A DNA stretch of 64,000 nt from an uncultured Clostridia bacterium (GCA_904397895.1 CAJFOZ010000068.1:62001-126000), one strand, 5' to 3'; positions 51,807 to 62,347 are shown, counted from the stretch's first letter. Program-made: numbers and translations. The notes: generated by a model from the letters alone, not told the origin.

Positions 51807-53177
51807 ATGAGTGCACCATCCTTCAATACCGGGGCCGACGGCCTTAATTTGCCGTACAGCCTGGAAGCGGAACAATCAGTGTTGGGCGCCGTTCTCATCG
51901 ATGCATCCTGTTTGATCACCGTGCGCAGTATCATCCGCAAGCCGGATTATTTCTATTTGGCCCAGCATCGCGCCATCTATACCCAGATGTGCATGCTGGA
52001 GGACATGCGCAAACCGGTGGATTTTGTCACAGTGCTGGAGGCCCTCAAGGCGGCGGAAGTCTACGACGAGACATCGGGGAAAAGCTATCTCACCCAGCTG
52101 GCCCAGATGGTGCCGTCGGTGGCCAACGTGGCCGCCTATGCTGCCATTGTGCGGGATAAATACGACGTGCGCTCTTTGATCGCCGCATCCCGGGAGATCG
52201 TGGATTCGGCCGCCGACGGCCAGTCGGAGGCAGGGGAACTGCTGGATGCGGCTGAACAGAAGATCTATGATATCCGCCAAGGCCGCAACAACGGTGAAAT
52301 GCGCCATATCGGAAGCGTCATTGTGGAGACCTATGACCACCTCCACAAACTGAGCACCGACGAAACCGGCCAATATGCCGGCGTTTCGTCTGGATTCTCC
52401 GGCGTGGACGCCATTACCACAGGCTTTAATAAATCCGACCTTATCATCGTTGGCGCCCGCCCTGGTATGGGCAAAACCAGTTTTGCCCTCAATATCGCCC
52501 ACAATGTCGGGGTGATCCAAAATAGGACGGTGGCCTTTTTCTCCCTGGAGATGTCCAGCATGCAGTGCGTGATGCGGATGCTGTCGTCGGAGTCCATGAT
52601 CCCCGGGCCCAAGCTGATGACCGGCCGTCTCAGCGATGAGGAATGGAAATCCTTTGCAAGCGCTGCCTCCATGCTGCACAATGCCCCCATCTATTTTGAC
52701 GATACCTCTTCTATCACCGTCCCGGAGATCAAGGCAAAGCTCCGGCATATGAAGGGCGTGGAATTGGCCATTGTGGACTACTTAGGCCTGATGGGCAGTG
52801 GCAGACGCATTGAAAACCGCGTCCAGGAGGTCTCGGAAATCACCAGATCCCTGAAGGTCATGGCCAAGGATCTTAACATCCCGGTCATTGTATTGGCGCA
52901 GCTGTCCCGTGGCAGTGAACATCGCTCCGAACATCGCCCGCAGCTGGCCGATCTGCGCGATTCCGGCTCCATTGAGCAGGACGCCGACGTGGTTATGTTT
53001 TTATACCGCAGCACATATTATAAGGATGGGGAAGAAGAGCAGCAGGATCAGAATCCCAACAGCGCCGAGCTCATCATAGCCAAAAACCGCCATGGCGCTG
53101 TGGATACCATTCCCCTCCACTGGGATGGGAAACACACCCGGTTTACGACACAGGAGTTTGGTCGCCGTGATGGATAA
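51807..53177 (+). CDS. dnaB: Replicative DNA helicase DnaB
   Basis: A 456-residue hexameric helicase (DnaC in Bacillus). N-terminal domain LPYSLEAEQSVLGAVLID, then the RecA-like domain with Walker A GARPGMGKTSFALN, Walker B LAIVDYLGLM, and LAQLSRGSEHR..HRPQLADLRDSGSIEQDADVVMFLYR. AAAGGAG precedes the ATG. Its stop overlaps the tilS start by 8 bases. Confidence 0.97.
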   Translation: MSAPSFNTGADGLNLPYSLEAEQSVLGAVLIDASCLITVRSIIRKPDYFYLAQHRAIYTQMCMLEDMRKPVDFVTVLEALKAAEVYDETSGKSYLTQLAQMVPSVANVAAYAAIVRDKYDVRSLIAASREIVDSAADGQSEAGELLDAAEQKIYDIRQGRNNGEMRHIGSVIVETYDHLHKLSTDETGQYAGVSSGFSGVDAITTGFNKSDLIIVGARPGMGKTSFALNIAHNVGVIQNRTVAFFSLEMSSMQCVMRMLSSESMIPGPKLMTGRLSDEEWKSFASAASMLHNAPIYFDDTSSITVPEIKAKLRHMKGVELAIVDYLGLMGSGRRIENRVQEVSEITRSLKVMAKDLNIPVIVLAQLSRGSEHRSEHRPQLADLRDSGSIEQDADVVMFLYRSTYYKDGEEEQQDQNPNSAELIIAKNRHGAVDTIPLHWDGKHTRFTTQEFGRRDG

Positions 53178-54504
53178 AGTAAAATCCTGGATGCAGGAAC
53201 AAAAGATGCTTCAAGCTGGCGAAGCGGTTGTGGTGGCCCTTTCGGGCGGCGCAGACTCCGTTTCGCTTTTGTATTATCTAAAGGAACAGGGCGTTCCGAT
53301 GGGCTGGCAGGTAACGGCCGCCCATTTTAACCATCGATTACGGGGCGAGGAATCCGACCGTGACGAGGCCTTTTGCCGGGATTTGTGCAAAGCGTGGGGC
53401 ATTCCGCTGCAAGTAGGAAGTGCCGACGTGCAAAAGGAAGTGGAGCGGTCAGGGGAATCGGTGGAACAGTGCGCCCGGCGGCTGCGTTATGATTTTTTAT
53501 ACAAAGCGGCCGGCAAGGCAAAAATTGCCACAGCCCATACTTTAAGCGACCAGGCTGAGACGGTTTTGCTGCATCTCTCCCGGGGCGCAGGACTAAGGGG
53601 CATTTGTGGGATCCCGCCAGTTCGAGAAAATATAATTCGTCCGTTTCTGAGGATTACCAGGGATGAGGTGGAGGCATACTGTAAAGAGAACTCACTTCTC
53701 TTTATCACCGATTCTACCAATTTCCAGCGGGACTATGCACGCAACCGCGTCCGTTTGGACGTTATCCCCACCTTGAAGGAAGTCCATCCGGGCTTTTTGA
53801 AGTCCATAGACCGTTGTACTGCCTGGCTGCGGGACATCAAGGATTTTCTAGAACAGCAAACCGAGGATGCTCTTAAAAAAGCCGATTCGGGCCATGGATA
53901 CCGGGTAGAGGAGCTTTTGAAGCAACCGGCGGCCGTCCGGCGGGAAGCCATTATGGAGCTCATCCGAAGGGCTGGAGGAAAAGCCCAGGCGCTGCATGTG
54001 GAGCTGGTGGAGGGATTGTTGTCCCATCCGGGAGGGGCCGATTTGTCGGGAGGCGTGCATGCAAGGCAACACAACGGATTGTTGCGGGTGGAACCCGTCG
54101 TCCGGGAGGAAACGGAGGATATCGCCCCAATCCCGCTAAAAGAGGGGACATTTTTGCTCTCATCAGGGGTCCGGATGACGGTTACGGCTGTAGGGGTTGA
54201 CGAAAAAGAAAATTTTAATAAAATGTTATTTAATAATGCCATAGACTGTGCTAAAATAAAAGGTACAGCTATGATTAGGCGCCGTATGCCTGGGGACCGG
54301 TTCCATCCGGCCGGCCGGGGCTGCGGGAAATCCCTGAAAAAACTCTTTCAAGAGGCTGGGATCGCCCCAGACCAGAGGGATTTTGTCCCGGTTGTCTGCG
54401 ACGAAGAAGGCATCTTGTGGGTCGGCGGTTTTGGGCCGGATGAGCGCGCCGCTATAGGCGCTGGTACCCACCGGCTGTATCGGTTTAAGAGTGTGAGGAG
54501 ATGA
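53170..54504 (+). CDS. tilS: tRNA(Ile)-lysidine synthetase TilS
   Basis: A 444-residue PP-loop ATPase that makes lysidine at the CAU anticodon of tRNA-Ile. The SGGADS ATP motif is at about 22-27, followed by AHFNHRLRGEESDRDE, AHTLSDQAETVLLHLSRGAG and SNFQRDYARNRVR-like TDSTNFQRDYARNRVRL. The C-terminal substrate domain is present (RRRMPGDRFHPAGRG). The ATG is internal to the dnaB 3' end, so translation is coupled. Confidence 0.93.
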   Translation: MDKVKSWMQEQKMLQAGEAVVVALSGGADSVSLLYYLKEQGVPMGWQVTAAHFNHRLRGEESDRDEAFCRDLCKAWGIPLQVGSADVQKEVERSGESVEQCARRLRYDFLYKAAGKAKIATAHTLSDQAETVLLHLSRGAGLRGICGIPPVRENIIRPFLRITRDEVEAYCKENSLLFITDSTNFQRDYARNRVRLDVIPTLKEVHPGFLKSIDRCTAWLRDIKDFLEQQTEDALKKADSGHGYRVEELLKQPAAVRREAIMELIRRAGGKAQALHVELVEGLLSHPGGADLSGGVHARQHNGLLRVEPVVREETEDIAPIPLKEGTFLLSSGVRMTVTAVGVDEKENFNKMLFNNAIDCAKIKGTAMIRRRMPGDRFHPAGRGCGKSLKKLFQEAGIAPDQRDFVPVVCDEEGILWVGGFGPDERAAIGAGTHRLYRFKSVRR

Positions 54505-54509
54505 CAAAC

Positions 54510-55049
54510 ATGATGGAAGACATTCAATCGGTCTTGCTGGATCAACAGCAGCTTCAAGACATTGTAAAAGAGCTGGGCGAACGTATCAGCCGCGATTACC
54601 AGAATAAAGATCTTTTGGTGGTAGGCGTGTTAAAAGGATCGTTTATGTTTATTGCCGACCTAATGCGCGCCATCAAGGTACCCTGCCGTGTGGATTTCAT
54701 GGCGGTATCCAGCTACAACAACGGTGCAAAAAGTTCCGGCGTTGTGCGCATCATCAAGGACTTGGACAAGCCGATCGAAGGGTTGGATGTCCTTTTGGTG
54801 GAGGATATTTTGGATTCCGGCATGACGTTGAGCTATTTGGTGGATAACCTCAAAGCCCGCCGTCCGGACAGCGTGCGCATCTGCACCCTGCTGGACAAAC
54901 CGGAACGGCGTAAAATGCCCATTCAGCCGGATTACGTGGGCGCCCAGGTGCCCGATGAATTTGTGGTGGGGTATGGGCTGGATTTTGCTGAAAAATACCG
55001 GAATTTGCCCTTTGTGGGTATTTTGAAACCTTCGGTTTACGGAGGCTAA
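54510..55049 (+). CDS. hpt: Hypoxanthine phosphoribosyltransferase
   Basis: A 179-residue purine salvage enzyme. The PRPP motif is [32 protein letters not shown] and [31 protein letters not shown] are family signatures. The ATG at 54510 has GAGGAG 9 bases upstream; the ATG at 54501 abuts it. The tilS-hpt-ftsH order is conserved across Firmicutes. Confidence 0.95.
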   Translation: MMEDIQSVLLDQQQLQDIVKELGERISRDYQNKDLLVVGVLKGSFMFIADLMRAIKVPCRVDFMAVSSYNNGAKSSGVVRIIKDLDKPIEGLDVLLVEDILDSGMTLSYLVDNLKARRPDSVRICTLLDKPERRKMPIQPDYVGAQVPDEFVVGYGLDFAEKYRNLPFVGILKPSVYGG

Positions 55050-55108
55050 CTAGAATAGATGTCCCTTGGCGGCGAGAGCCGCCAGCGGAACAAGGAGTGG
55101 ATGATTCT

Positions 55109-56971
55109 TTGAGCAAGTATGTACGCAACATTCTCCTCTATGTGGGTTTGCCTGTGGTCATCATGATCATCGCCGTTGTCATGCTCAACTCCAATACACC
55201 CGATGCCCTGAAATATTCCCAAGTCATCGGTTACTTTGAGGATATGAAGGTGCGGGAGTTTACTGTAGATGTGGGCAATGGCGATTTGGTCATGCGTCTG
55301 GATGACGACAGACAGGTGAGCTATACGCTCGCCAATGTGGAAATGTTCCGTGAAGACACCAAACCGTACATTGAGCAATACAATGAGGGTAAACCGGCAA
55401 ATGAGCGGATGGTTTATCACTATAAACCGGCCAGTGATATTCCGTGGCTCTTGAATCTTTTGCCCACGGTGATTCTGATCGTGGCCTTTGGCTTCCTGTG
55501 GTATTTCATGATGAAGCGCATGAGCGCCGGCATGGACGGCGGGGCCAAGACCATGAATTTCGGCAAGGCCAAAGTCAAGCAGGTGGCCGATGAAAAACGA
55601 AAAACCACCTTTGCCGATGTGGCCGGTGCAGACGAGGAGAAGGCGGAATTACAAGAGATTGTCGATTTCCTCAAGGATGCAAACCACTTTAACGAATTGG
55701 GCGCCCGCATGCCTAAGGGCGTTCTGTTGGTAGGCCCTCCTGGTACCGGTAAAACCTTGCTGGCAAGAGCTACCGCCGGTGAAGCAGGCGTACCGTTCTT
55801 CTCCATCTCCGGTTCCGACTTTGTGGAGATGTTCGTGGGCGTAGGTGCATCCCGCGTCCGTGACCTTTTTGATCAGGCCAAGAAGAATTCCCCCTGCATC
55901 ATCTTTATCGATGAAATCGATGCCGTGGGCCGTCAACGCGGTGCAGGCTTAGGCGGCGGCCACGATGAACGCGAACAGACCCTCAATCAGCTGCTGGTGG
56001 AGATGGACGGCTTTGGCGCCAACGAAGGCGTCATCATGATCGCCGCCACCAACCGTGCCGACATCCTGGATCCGGCATTGATGCGCCCGGGACGTTTTGA
56101 CCGCCAGATCCTGGTGGGATATCCCGACATCAAAGGCCGTGAGGAGATCCTGAAGGTGCATGCCCGCAGCAAGCCTCTGGCTCCGGATGTAGACCTTTCG
56201 GTCATTGCCAAAACCACCTCGGGATTCACCGGCGCAGATTTAGAAAATCTTTTGAATGAATCGGCTTTGATGGCGGCCCGCAAGGGATTGCGCGCCATCA
56301 CCATGGAGGAGATCGAGGAGGCCACCATCAAAGTGGTGATGGGCGTGGAAAAACGCTCCCATGTCCTCAACGATAAGGATAAACGCATTACCTCTTACCA
56401 CGAGGCGGGCCACGCCGTGGTGACCTACTATATGCCAACCCAAGATCCTGTGCATCAAATTTCCATTATTCCCCGGGGCATGGCCGGCGGATATACCATG
56501 TCTTTGCCTCGTGAGGACCGCGCCCACATGACAAAGCAGGAGATGAATGAAAACATCGTCACCCTGCTGGGCGGCCGTGTGGCTGAATCGTTGGTCATTG
56601 GGGATATTACCACCGGCGCATCCAATGATATTGAACGCGCCACCGATTTGGCGAAAAAGATGGTGATGAAATACGGCATGAGCGATAAGCTGGGCCCCAT
56701 CAACTATGCGTCCAGCGATTCCAATGAAGTGTTTTTGGGCCGGGATTTCGGCCATACCAGGGAGTATTCGGAATCCCTGGCATCCCAGATTGACAACGAA
56801 GTCCGTGAGATCATTATGACGGCCTATCACCGCTGTGAAAGCATGCTTCAGGAGCATATGGATAAATTGCATCAGGTTGCCAATTATCTCCTGGCCCATG
56901 AGAAAATGGACGGCGAGACCTTTGCATCCATGATGTCCGATCCTTGGACGAAAGAGCCGCAAAACAGCTAA
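55109..56971 (+). CDS. ftsH: ATP-dependent zinc metalloprotease FtsH
   Basis: A 620-residue membrane AAA protease for quality control. Two N-terminal membrane segments (about 6-27 and 112-132) flank an extracytoplasmic domain. AAA motifs: [26 protein letters not shown], and the second region of homology [20 protein letters not shown]. The zinc site is HEAGH. The TTG at 55109 is favoured because AAGGAG overlaps the alternative GTG at 55097; either is possible. Confidence 0.95.
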   Translation: MSKYVRNILLYVGLPVVIMIIAVVMLNSNTPDALKYSQVIGYFEDMKVREFTVDVGNGDLVMRLDDDRQVSYTLANVEMFREDTKPYIEQYNEGKPANERMVYHYKPASDIPWLLNLLPTVILIVAFGFLWYFMMKRMSAGMDGGAKTMNFGKAKVKQVADEKRKTTFADVAGADEEKAELQEIVDFLKDANHFNELGARMPKGVLLVGPPGTGKTLLARATAGEAGVPFFSISGSDFVEMFVGVGASRVRDLFDQAKKNSPCIIFIDEIDAVGRQRGAGLGGGHDEREQTLNQLLVEMDGFGANEGVIMIAATNRADILDPALMRPGRFDRQILVGYPDIKGREEILKVHARSKPLAPDVDLSVIAKTTSGFTGADLENLLNESALMAARKGLRAITMEEIEEATIKVVMGVEKRSHVLNDKDKRITSYHEAGHAVVTYYMPTQDPVHQISIIPRGMAGGYTMSLPREDRAHMTKQEMNENIVTLLGGRVAESLVIGDITTGASNDIERATDLAKKMVMKYGMSDKLGPINYASSDSNEVFLGRDFGHTREYSESLASQIDNEVREIIMTAYHRCESMLQEHMDKLHQVANYLLAHEKMDGETFASMMSDPWTKEPQNS

Positions 56972-57016
56972 ACTGAAGCATTCTGAGAGGGATAGAGTCG
57001 GTTAGGAGGGATTACC

Positions 57017-57748
57017 ATGAAACGAAATTCAGCACGCATTTTATTTGGCTTGCTGTTTATCGGTTTAGCGGTATTTGTGGCAGGCAGTGCCTTTGGTTGG
57101 TGGTCGGATCAAGTGATCCACGTGCTTTCCGAGAGCTGGTGGACCTTATTCATCATCGTGCCTGGCGTAGCGGGGATCATATCGTCGGGACCAAAGTTCT
57201 GGAATCTGCTCCTAATCGCCATCGGCGTATGGCTTATGGCCGAAAGCAGCGGTTTATTATCGGAAAGCCAGTCCAGTGCCTTTTTCTGGGCGGTGGTGCT
57301 CCTGCTGGTGGGGGCATGGTTGTTGATCGGATGGTTCTGGAAGCCAAAACATCCGACAAAACCGCCGGCAACTCCCTCCCAACCGGATGAGATGGAAACA
57401 GCTTCCTGGGAAAAGAACAGCGATGACCATCCCGATTATGTGTCAATCTTCAGCGGGCGTCAGCTTTGCAACTTCACAAAGAACCTGCAAGGCGGGAAAG
57501 CCACGGCAGTATTTGGCGGGTTGGAGATCAACATGCGCGATGCCGTACCGGCCAGGGACATCACCCTGGAGCTGACCACGATTTTCGGAGGCATCGATCT
57601 TTACGTCCCCAGCAAAGCACGCATCAAGGTGACGGGGACACCGGTGTTTGGTGGATTTGACAGTGTGTTTGTGCCAAACGAAGACCCGTCCCTCCCTCTT
57701 ATTACGGTCAAATGCACCGCTGTGTTTGGCGGCATTGACCTGAAGTAA
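57017..57748 (+). CDS. LiaF-like membrane protein
   Basis: A 243-residue protein. The N-terminal half has about four membrane segments (8-28, 41-58, 60-80, 87-108) of the LiaI/LiaF type. A Pro/Thr/Glu linker (about 112-140) leads to a cytoplasmic beta-rich domain with repeated VFGG motifs (AVFGGLEINMRDA, TIFGGIDLYVPSKARIKV, PVFGGFDS, AVFGGIDLK), typical of the LiaF/DUF2154 fold that senses cell-envelope stress with LiaRS. No liaR or liaS is adjacent, so the partner is unknown. AGGAGG precedes the ATG. Confidence 0.85.
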   Translation: MKRNSARILFGLLFIGLAVFVAGSAFGWWSDQVIHVLSESWWTLFIIVPGVAGIISSGPKFWNLLLIAIGVWLMAESSGLLSESQSSAFFWAVVLLLVGAWLLIGWFWKPKHPTKPPATPSQPDEMETASWEKNSDDHPDYVSIFSGRQLCNFTKNLQGGKATAVFGGLEINMRDAVPARDITLELTTIFGGIDLYVPSKARIKVTGTPVFGGFDSVFVPNEDPSLPLITVKCTAVFGGIDLK

Positions 57749-57795
57749 GCCTACGGGGGAATCCCTTTCAATCCGGGATGATCCAATAAAGTAAA

Positions 57796-57823
57796 AGGGC
57801 GCTGTCCGGCTGGGCGGCGCCCT
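57796..57823 (+). terminator. Hairpin after the LiaF-like gene
   Basis: AGGGCGC and GCGCCCT arms with a 14-base loop; no strong T-run follows. Confidence 0.5.
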
Positions 57824-57839
57824 ATTCGTGAGAAAGCAT

Positions 57840-57856
57840 CTTGAGATATTCTCAAG
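57840..57856. promoter_or_regulatory. Perfect palindrome upstream of the topoisomerase pair
   Basis: CTTGAGA-TAT-TCTCAAG, 37 bases before the start codon. No clear promoter is visible around it. Confidence 0.4.
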
Positions 57857-57893
57857 AGGAATCCATTATTTTTGGCAAAGGTTGGAGGAGTCC

Positions 57894-59876
57894 ATGGCGA
57901 AACGAAAAAATACCTATGATAACGAAAGCATCTCAGCCCTGAAAGGCGCCGACCGCGTGCGCAAACGCCCGGCCGTCATCTTTGGGTCGGACGGTTTGGA
58001 GGGATGCCAGCATTCCATTTTTGAAATTTTGTCAAACTCCATCGACGAGGCTAGGGAGGGTTTTGGCAAACGCATTGTCATCACCCGGTACAGCGACCAG
58101 TCTGTGGAAGTGGAGGACTTTGGACGCGGCATCCCCGTGGACTTTAACAGCCGGGAGAACCGGTACAATTGGGAACTGGTCTTTTGTGAACTGTATGCCG
58201 GCGGTAAATACAACAATGCCGATTCCGAAAGCTATGAATTTTCCTTGGGGCTCAATGGATTGGGCCTGTGCGCCACCCAGTATTCGTCGGAGTATATGGA
58301 CGTGGAAGTCTACCGGGATGGGTTTAAGTACACCCTCCACTTTGAGCACGGCGAAAATGTAGGCGGCCTCAAGAAGGAGCCCACCACCAAAAAGGCCACC
58401 GGTTCCCGCATCCGTTGGCGGCCGGATCTCCAGGTCTTTACCGATATTGATGTCCCGCTTTCCTATTATCAGGATATCATCAAAAGGCAGGCCATCGTCA
58501 ACGAGGGGCTGACATTCCTCCTACGGGACCAGGTGGGCCGTAAATTTGAAGAATACACCTATCTCTATGAACGGGGTATCGCCGACCACGTGGAGGAATT
58601 GGCAGGGGACAACGCCATGACCTCCGTGCAGGTGTGGCAAACCGAGCGCCAGGGACGGGACCGGGCCGATAAACCGGAATACAAAGTGAAAATCAACGTG
58701 GCCTTGGCATTTTCTAACAAGGTCAATGTGGCGGAATACTATCACAATTCCAGCTGGCTGGAATATGGCGGCGCGCCGGAGAAGGCAGTGCGTTCGGCTT
58801 TTGTATCCCAGATCGACGCCTATCTCAAGCAGAACGGCAAGTATAAACAAGGGGAAAGCAAAATTTCCTTCCAGGATGTGGCCGATTGCCTCATCATCGT
58901 CATCTCTTCCTTTTCCACCCGGACATCCTATGAAAACCAGACCAAAAAGGCCATCACCAACCGGTTTATCCAGGAGGCCATGACCGAGTTCCTCCGCCAT
59001 CAACTGGAGATCTATTTCATCGAAAATCCCCTGGATGCGGAGAAGATCGCAGCTCAGGTGCTGGTCAATAAGAGGAGCCGCGAAGAGGCGGAGAAGCTGC
59101 GCATCAGCAGCAAAAAGAAATTGTCGGGCAATTTGGATCTGTCCAACCGGGTGGAGAAGTTTGTGGACTGCCGCAGCCGCGACGTAGGCGTGCGGGAACT
59201 GTATATCGTGGAGGGCGATTCGGCTTTAGGAGCCTGCAAACAGGCCAGGGACCCAGATTTCCAAGCCATTATACCGGTCCGAGGGAAAATCCTCAACTGC
59301 CTGAAGGCCGATTATAACCGCATCTTTAAAAATGATATCATCACCGACCTGTGCAAAGTGCTAGGATGCGGGGTGGAGGTCCATACCAAAGCCAACAAGG
59401 ATTTTTCCTCCTTTGATTTGGGTTCCCTGCGGTGGAACAAAGTCATCATCTGCACCGATGCCGATGTGGATGGTTTCCAGATCCGCACGCTGATTTTGAC
59501 CATGCTGTACCGCCTGATGCCAACCCTCATCGAGGAGGGCAAGGTGTTTATCGCGGAGTCACCCCTTTATGAGATTAATACCAAGGATCAGACCTATTTT
59601 GCCTACACCGAGCAGGAGAAGGTCAAAGTGCTCCAGGAGATCGGGCAGGAACGGTATACCATCCAGCGGTCCAAAGGTCTGGGCGAAAACGAGCCGGAGA
59701 TGATGAGCCTTACTACTATGAATCCCGCCACCCGCCGTCTCATCAAGGTGGAGCCTGACGACGCATTGGAGACGGCCGCTATGTTTGACTTGATGCTAGG
59801 GGACAATCTCAGCGGACGCAAGGACTATATCTCTCAAAACGGCGCCCAGTATTTAGAACTGGCCGATTTGTCATAA
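57894..59876 (+). CDS. Divergent type IIA topoisomerase, GyrB/ParE-type subunit
   Basis: A 660-residue ATPase subunit. All GyrB-type landmarks are present but altered: EILSNSIDEAREG (GHKL ATP site), DFGRGIPVD for the usual DNGRGIPV, LGLNGLG for GLHGVG, TOPRIM motifs EGDSALGACKQARDPDFQAIIPVRGKILN and CTDADVDGFQIRTLILTMLYR, and SKGLGENEPEM for YKGLGEM. It pairs with the adjacent A-type subunit. The divergence suggests a second enzyme beside canonical gyrase, such as a topoisomerase IV. GGAGGAG precedes the ATG at 57894. Confidence 0.88.
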   Translation: MAKRKNTYDNESISALKGADRVRKRPAVIFGSDGLEGCQHSIFEILSNSIDEAREGFGKRIVITRYSDQSVEVEDFGRGIPVDFNSRENRYNWELVFCELYAGGKYNNADSESYEFSLGLNGLGLCATQYSSEYMDVEVYRDGFKYTLHFEHGENVGGLKKEPTTKKATGSRIRWRPDLQVFTDIDVPLSYYQDIIKRQAIVNEGLTFLLRDQVGRKFEEYTYLYERGIADHVEELAGDNAMTSVQVWQTERQGRDRADKPEYKVKINVALAFSNKVNVAEYYHNSSWLEYGGAPEKAVRSAFVSQIDAYLKQNGKYKQGESKISFQDVADCLIIVISSFSTRTSYENQTKKAITNRFIQEAMTEFLRHQLEIYFIENPLDAEKIAAQVLVNKRSREEAEKLRISSKKKLSGNLDLSNRVEKFVDCRSRDVGVRELYIVEGDSALGACKQARDPDFQAIIPVRGKILNCLKADYNRIFKNDIITDLCKVLGCGVEVHTKANKDFSSFDLGSLRWNKVIICTDADVDGFQIRTLILTMLYRLMPTLIEEGKVFIAESPLYEINTKDQTYFAYTEQEKVKVLQEIGQERYTIQRSKGLGENEPEMMSLTTMNPATRRLIKVEPDDALETAAMFDLMLGDNLSGRKDYISQNGAQYLELADLS

Positions 59877-59904
59877 TGAAACGAGTTTAAAGGTAGGGAT
59901 CGCA

Positions 59905-62139
59905 TTGCCACCGAGAAAACGAAAAACCTCATCCAAAAAGCCAAGATTACAGATTCAGGGCGTCATCGAAGGGGCGGGGGAGGTGCGTCTCCAGCCCATC
60001 ACCGAGACGTTGGAAACCAATTATATGCCCTATGCCATGAGCGTCATCGTATCCCGTGCATTGCCGGAGATCGATGGATTTAAGCCGTCCCATCGTAAGC
60101 TTTTATATACCATGTACAAAATGGGGCTGCTCACCGGTCCCCGCACCAAATCGGCCAATGTGGTGGGCGCCACCATGAAGCTCAATCCCCATGGCGACAG
60201 CGCCATCTACGAGACCATGGTGCGCCTGGCCCGAGGCAACGAGAGTTTGCTCCACCCCTACGTGGATTCCAAGGGGAACTTCGGCAAAGCCTATTCCCGG
60301 GATATGATGTACGCTGCTTCCCGTTATACCGAGGTCAAATTAGACGCCATCTGCAAAGAGTTGTTTGGCGACATCGATAAGGACACCGTGGATTTTGTGG
60401 ATAACTACGACAACACCATGAAGGAACCCACCCTGTTGCCCACCGCCTTCCCCACCGTACTGGTCAACGCCAACACCGGTATTGCCGTCAGTATGGCCAG
60501 TTCCATCTGTCCCTTTAATCTGGAAGAGGTGTGTGAAACCACCATTGCCCTCATCAAGAATCCGGATCACGACATCGCTTCCACTCTCAAGGCGCCCGAT
60601 TTCCCAGGGGGAGGCCAGATCCTCTACAACCGGGATCAGCTGGATAAAATCTACAGCACCGGCCGCGGAGGCGTGCGTGTACGAGGAACCTATACCTACG
60701 ACGCCGACAACCACTGCATCGACATCACCCAAATCCCGCCAACCACCACCATTGAAGCCATCATCGACAAGGTGGTGGACTTGGTCAAGGCGGGCAAAAT
60801 GCGGGAAATCGCCGATATCCGGGACGAGACCGGCCTCCCTGGCCTTAAGATCACGGTGGATCTGAAACGCGGCGTGGATCCAGATAAACTCATGCGCAAA
60901 CTGTATCAAATGACGCCTCTGGAAGATACCTTCTCCTGCAATTTTAATGTGCTGATCGCCGGCATGCCCCGGGTGATGGGCGTCAGAGAACTGCTGGGTG
61001 AATGGATTGCCTTCCGCGTGGAATGCATCCGCCGCCGCACCCATTACGATTTGGTCAAGGCGCAGGATAAGCTGCATTTGCTCCAGGGCCTTCAGAAGAT
61101 CCTGTTGGACATCGATAAAGCCATCGCCATCATCCGCCAGACCGAGGAGGAGAGCGAGGTAGTGCCCAACCTGATGATCGGGTTTGGCATCGACCAGATC
61201 CAGGCCGAATATGTGGCCGAGATCAAACTGCGCCATTTAAACCGGGAGTACATTCTCAAGCGCACAGCTGAGATCAAGGAGCTGGAGGAAAAAATCCAGG
61301 AACTTCAGGGCATTCTGGACAGCAAAAAACTAGTCAAGCGAATCATTGTGGATGAACTCAAAAAGGTGGCCGCTCAATATGGCCAGCCCCGGAAGTCCGC
61401 CATTGTGTACGACGTGGACGAGGAAGAACTGGAGGAGGAAGTACCCGATTATGCAGTACACTTGTTCCTCACCAAAGAGGGCTACTTTAAGAAGGTGACG
61501 CCCCAGTCCCTGCGCATGAGCGGGGATCACAAACTCAAGGAGGGGGATGAGATTGCCCAGGCGGTGGAAGCCACCAATAGCGTATCTCTCCTGTTCTTCA
61601 CTGACCGTTGCCAAGTGTATAAGGCCCACGCCTTTGATTTTGACGATACCAAGGTCAGCCTCCTGGGGGATTATATCCCCGCCAAATTGGGCATGGACGA
61701 AGGGGAAAAGGTCGTCAAGATGGTGGTCACGCAGGATTACAGTGGATTCCTCCTCTTCTTCTTTGAAAACGGCAAGGTGGCCAAGGTGGAGCTTAGCCGT
61801 TATGAAACCAAGCAAAACCGCCGTAAGCTGGTGGGGGCCTATTCGGATAAAGCAGCCCTTGTGGATATTATCCACGGCTTGGAGGATGGGGAAGTGCTGA
61901 TGAAATCGACCTCTTCCCGCATGTTATTGCTGCACACCGGCGCTTTGATGCCCAAGGCCACGAGGGATACCCAGGGCGTCCAGGTCATGACCCAGAGGAA
62001 AGGGCATCATCTGGAATCGGTGAGACCCTTTGAGGAGGGGATGGTCCACAACGCCAACCGGTACCGCGTCAAGAGTCTGCCGGCCATCGGCGCTCTGCCT
62101 GCGGCGGAGGATTTGGGCGAACAGCTCACCTTATCTTAA
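59905..62139 (+). CDS. Divergent type IIA topoisomerase, GyrA/ParC-type subunit
   Basis: A 744-residue DNA-cleaving subunit. The winged-helix region reads YMPYAMSVIVSRALPEIDG.KPSHRKLLYTMYKMGL, with NPHGDSAIYETMVRLA (quinolone region) and catalytic Tyr in ASRYTEVKL. A coiled coil (about 420-480) and a C-terminal domain of about 245 residues follow. I see no GyrA box (QRRGGKG-like), so negative supercoiling like gyrase is not expected; a topoisomerase IV-like decatenase is likelier. The N-terminus is basic (PPRKRKTSSKK). TTG start, 28 bases after the B subunit gene. Confidence 0.88.
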   Translation: MPPRKRKTSSKKPRLQIQGVIEGAGEVRLQPITETLETNYMPYAMSVIVSRALPEIDGFKPSHRKLLYTMYKMGLLTGPRTKSANVVGATMKLNPHGDSAIYETMVRLARGNESLLHPYVDSKGNFGKAYSRDMMYAASRYTEVKLDAICKELFGDIDKDTVDFVDNYDNTMKEPTLLPTAFPTVLVNANTGIAVSMASSICPFNLEEVCETTIALIKNPDHDIASTLKAPDFPGGGQILYNRDQLDKIYSTGRGGVRVRGTYTYDADNHCIDITQIPPTTTIEAIIDKVVDLVKAGKMREIADIRDETGLPGLKITVDLKRGVDPDKLMRKLYQMTPLEDTFSCNFNVLIAGMPRVMGVRELLGEWIAFRVECIRRRTHYDLVKAQDKLHLLQGLQKILLDIDKAIAIIRQTEEESEVVPNLMIGFGIDQIQAEYVAEIKLRHLNREYILKRTAEIKELEEKIQELQGILDSKKLVKRIIVDELKKVAAQYGQPRKSAIVYDVDEEELEEEVPDYAVHLFLTKEGYFKKVTPQSLRMSGDHKLKEGDEIAQAVEATNSVSLLFFTDRCQVYKAHAFDFDDTKVSLLGDYIPAKLGMDEGEKVVKMVVTQDYSGFLLFFFENGKVAKVELSRYETKQNRRKLVGAYSDKAALVDIIHGLEDGEVLMKSTSSRMLLLHTGALMPKATRDTQGVQVMTQRKGHHLESVRPFEEGMVHNANRYRVKSLPAIGALPAAEDLGEQLTLS

Positions 62140-62158
62140 TACACAAAAATCTAATGCC

Positions 62159-62190
62159 AGCCGTCTACAGATAAAGTAGGCGGCTGATTT
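62159..62190 (+). terminator. Terminator of the topoisomerase pair
   Basis: AGCCGTCTAC and GTAGGCGGCT stem followed by GATTTATT. Confidence 0.8.
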
Positions 62191-62254
62191 ATTAGAAAAT
62201 GTTATAACAATAGTTTAATGCAATTGTGCTTTTTGGAAAACTTTCCTCTGTTTC

Positions 62255-62283
62255 TTGATAATTTTGTCATATTGTGATACAAT
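62255..62283 (+). promoter_or_regulatory. Sigma-A promoter of the SipW-type protein gene
   Basis: TTGATA (62255-62260), 17 bases, TACAAT (62278-62283). Confidence 0.8.
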
Positions 62284-62347
62284 TTGAAGTAGAATGGTAT
62301 ATTTAAGGTTTACGAATCAGAAAAGGCCCATCCCTTTGCGAAAGGGC

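Noticed and set aside
60340-61236. Minus-strand open frame of 298 codons
   Set aside because: Antisense shadow of the topoisomerase A-type gene.
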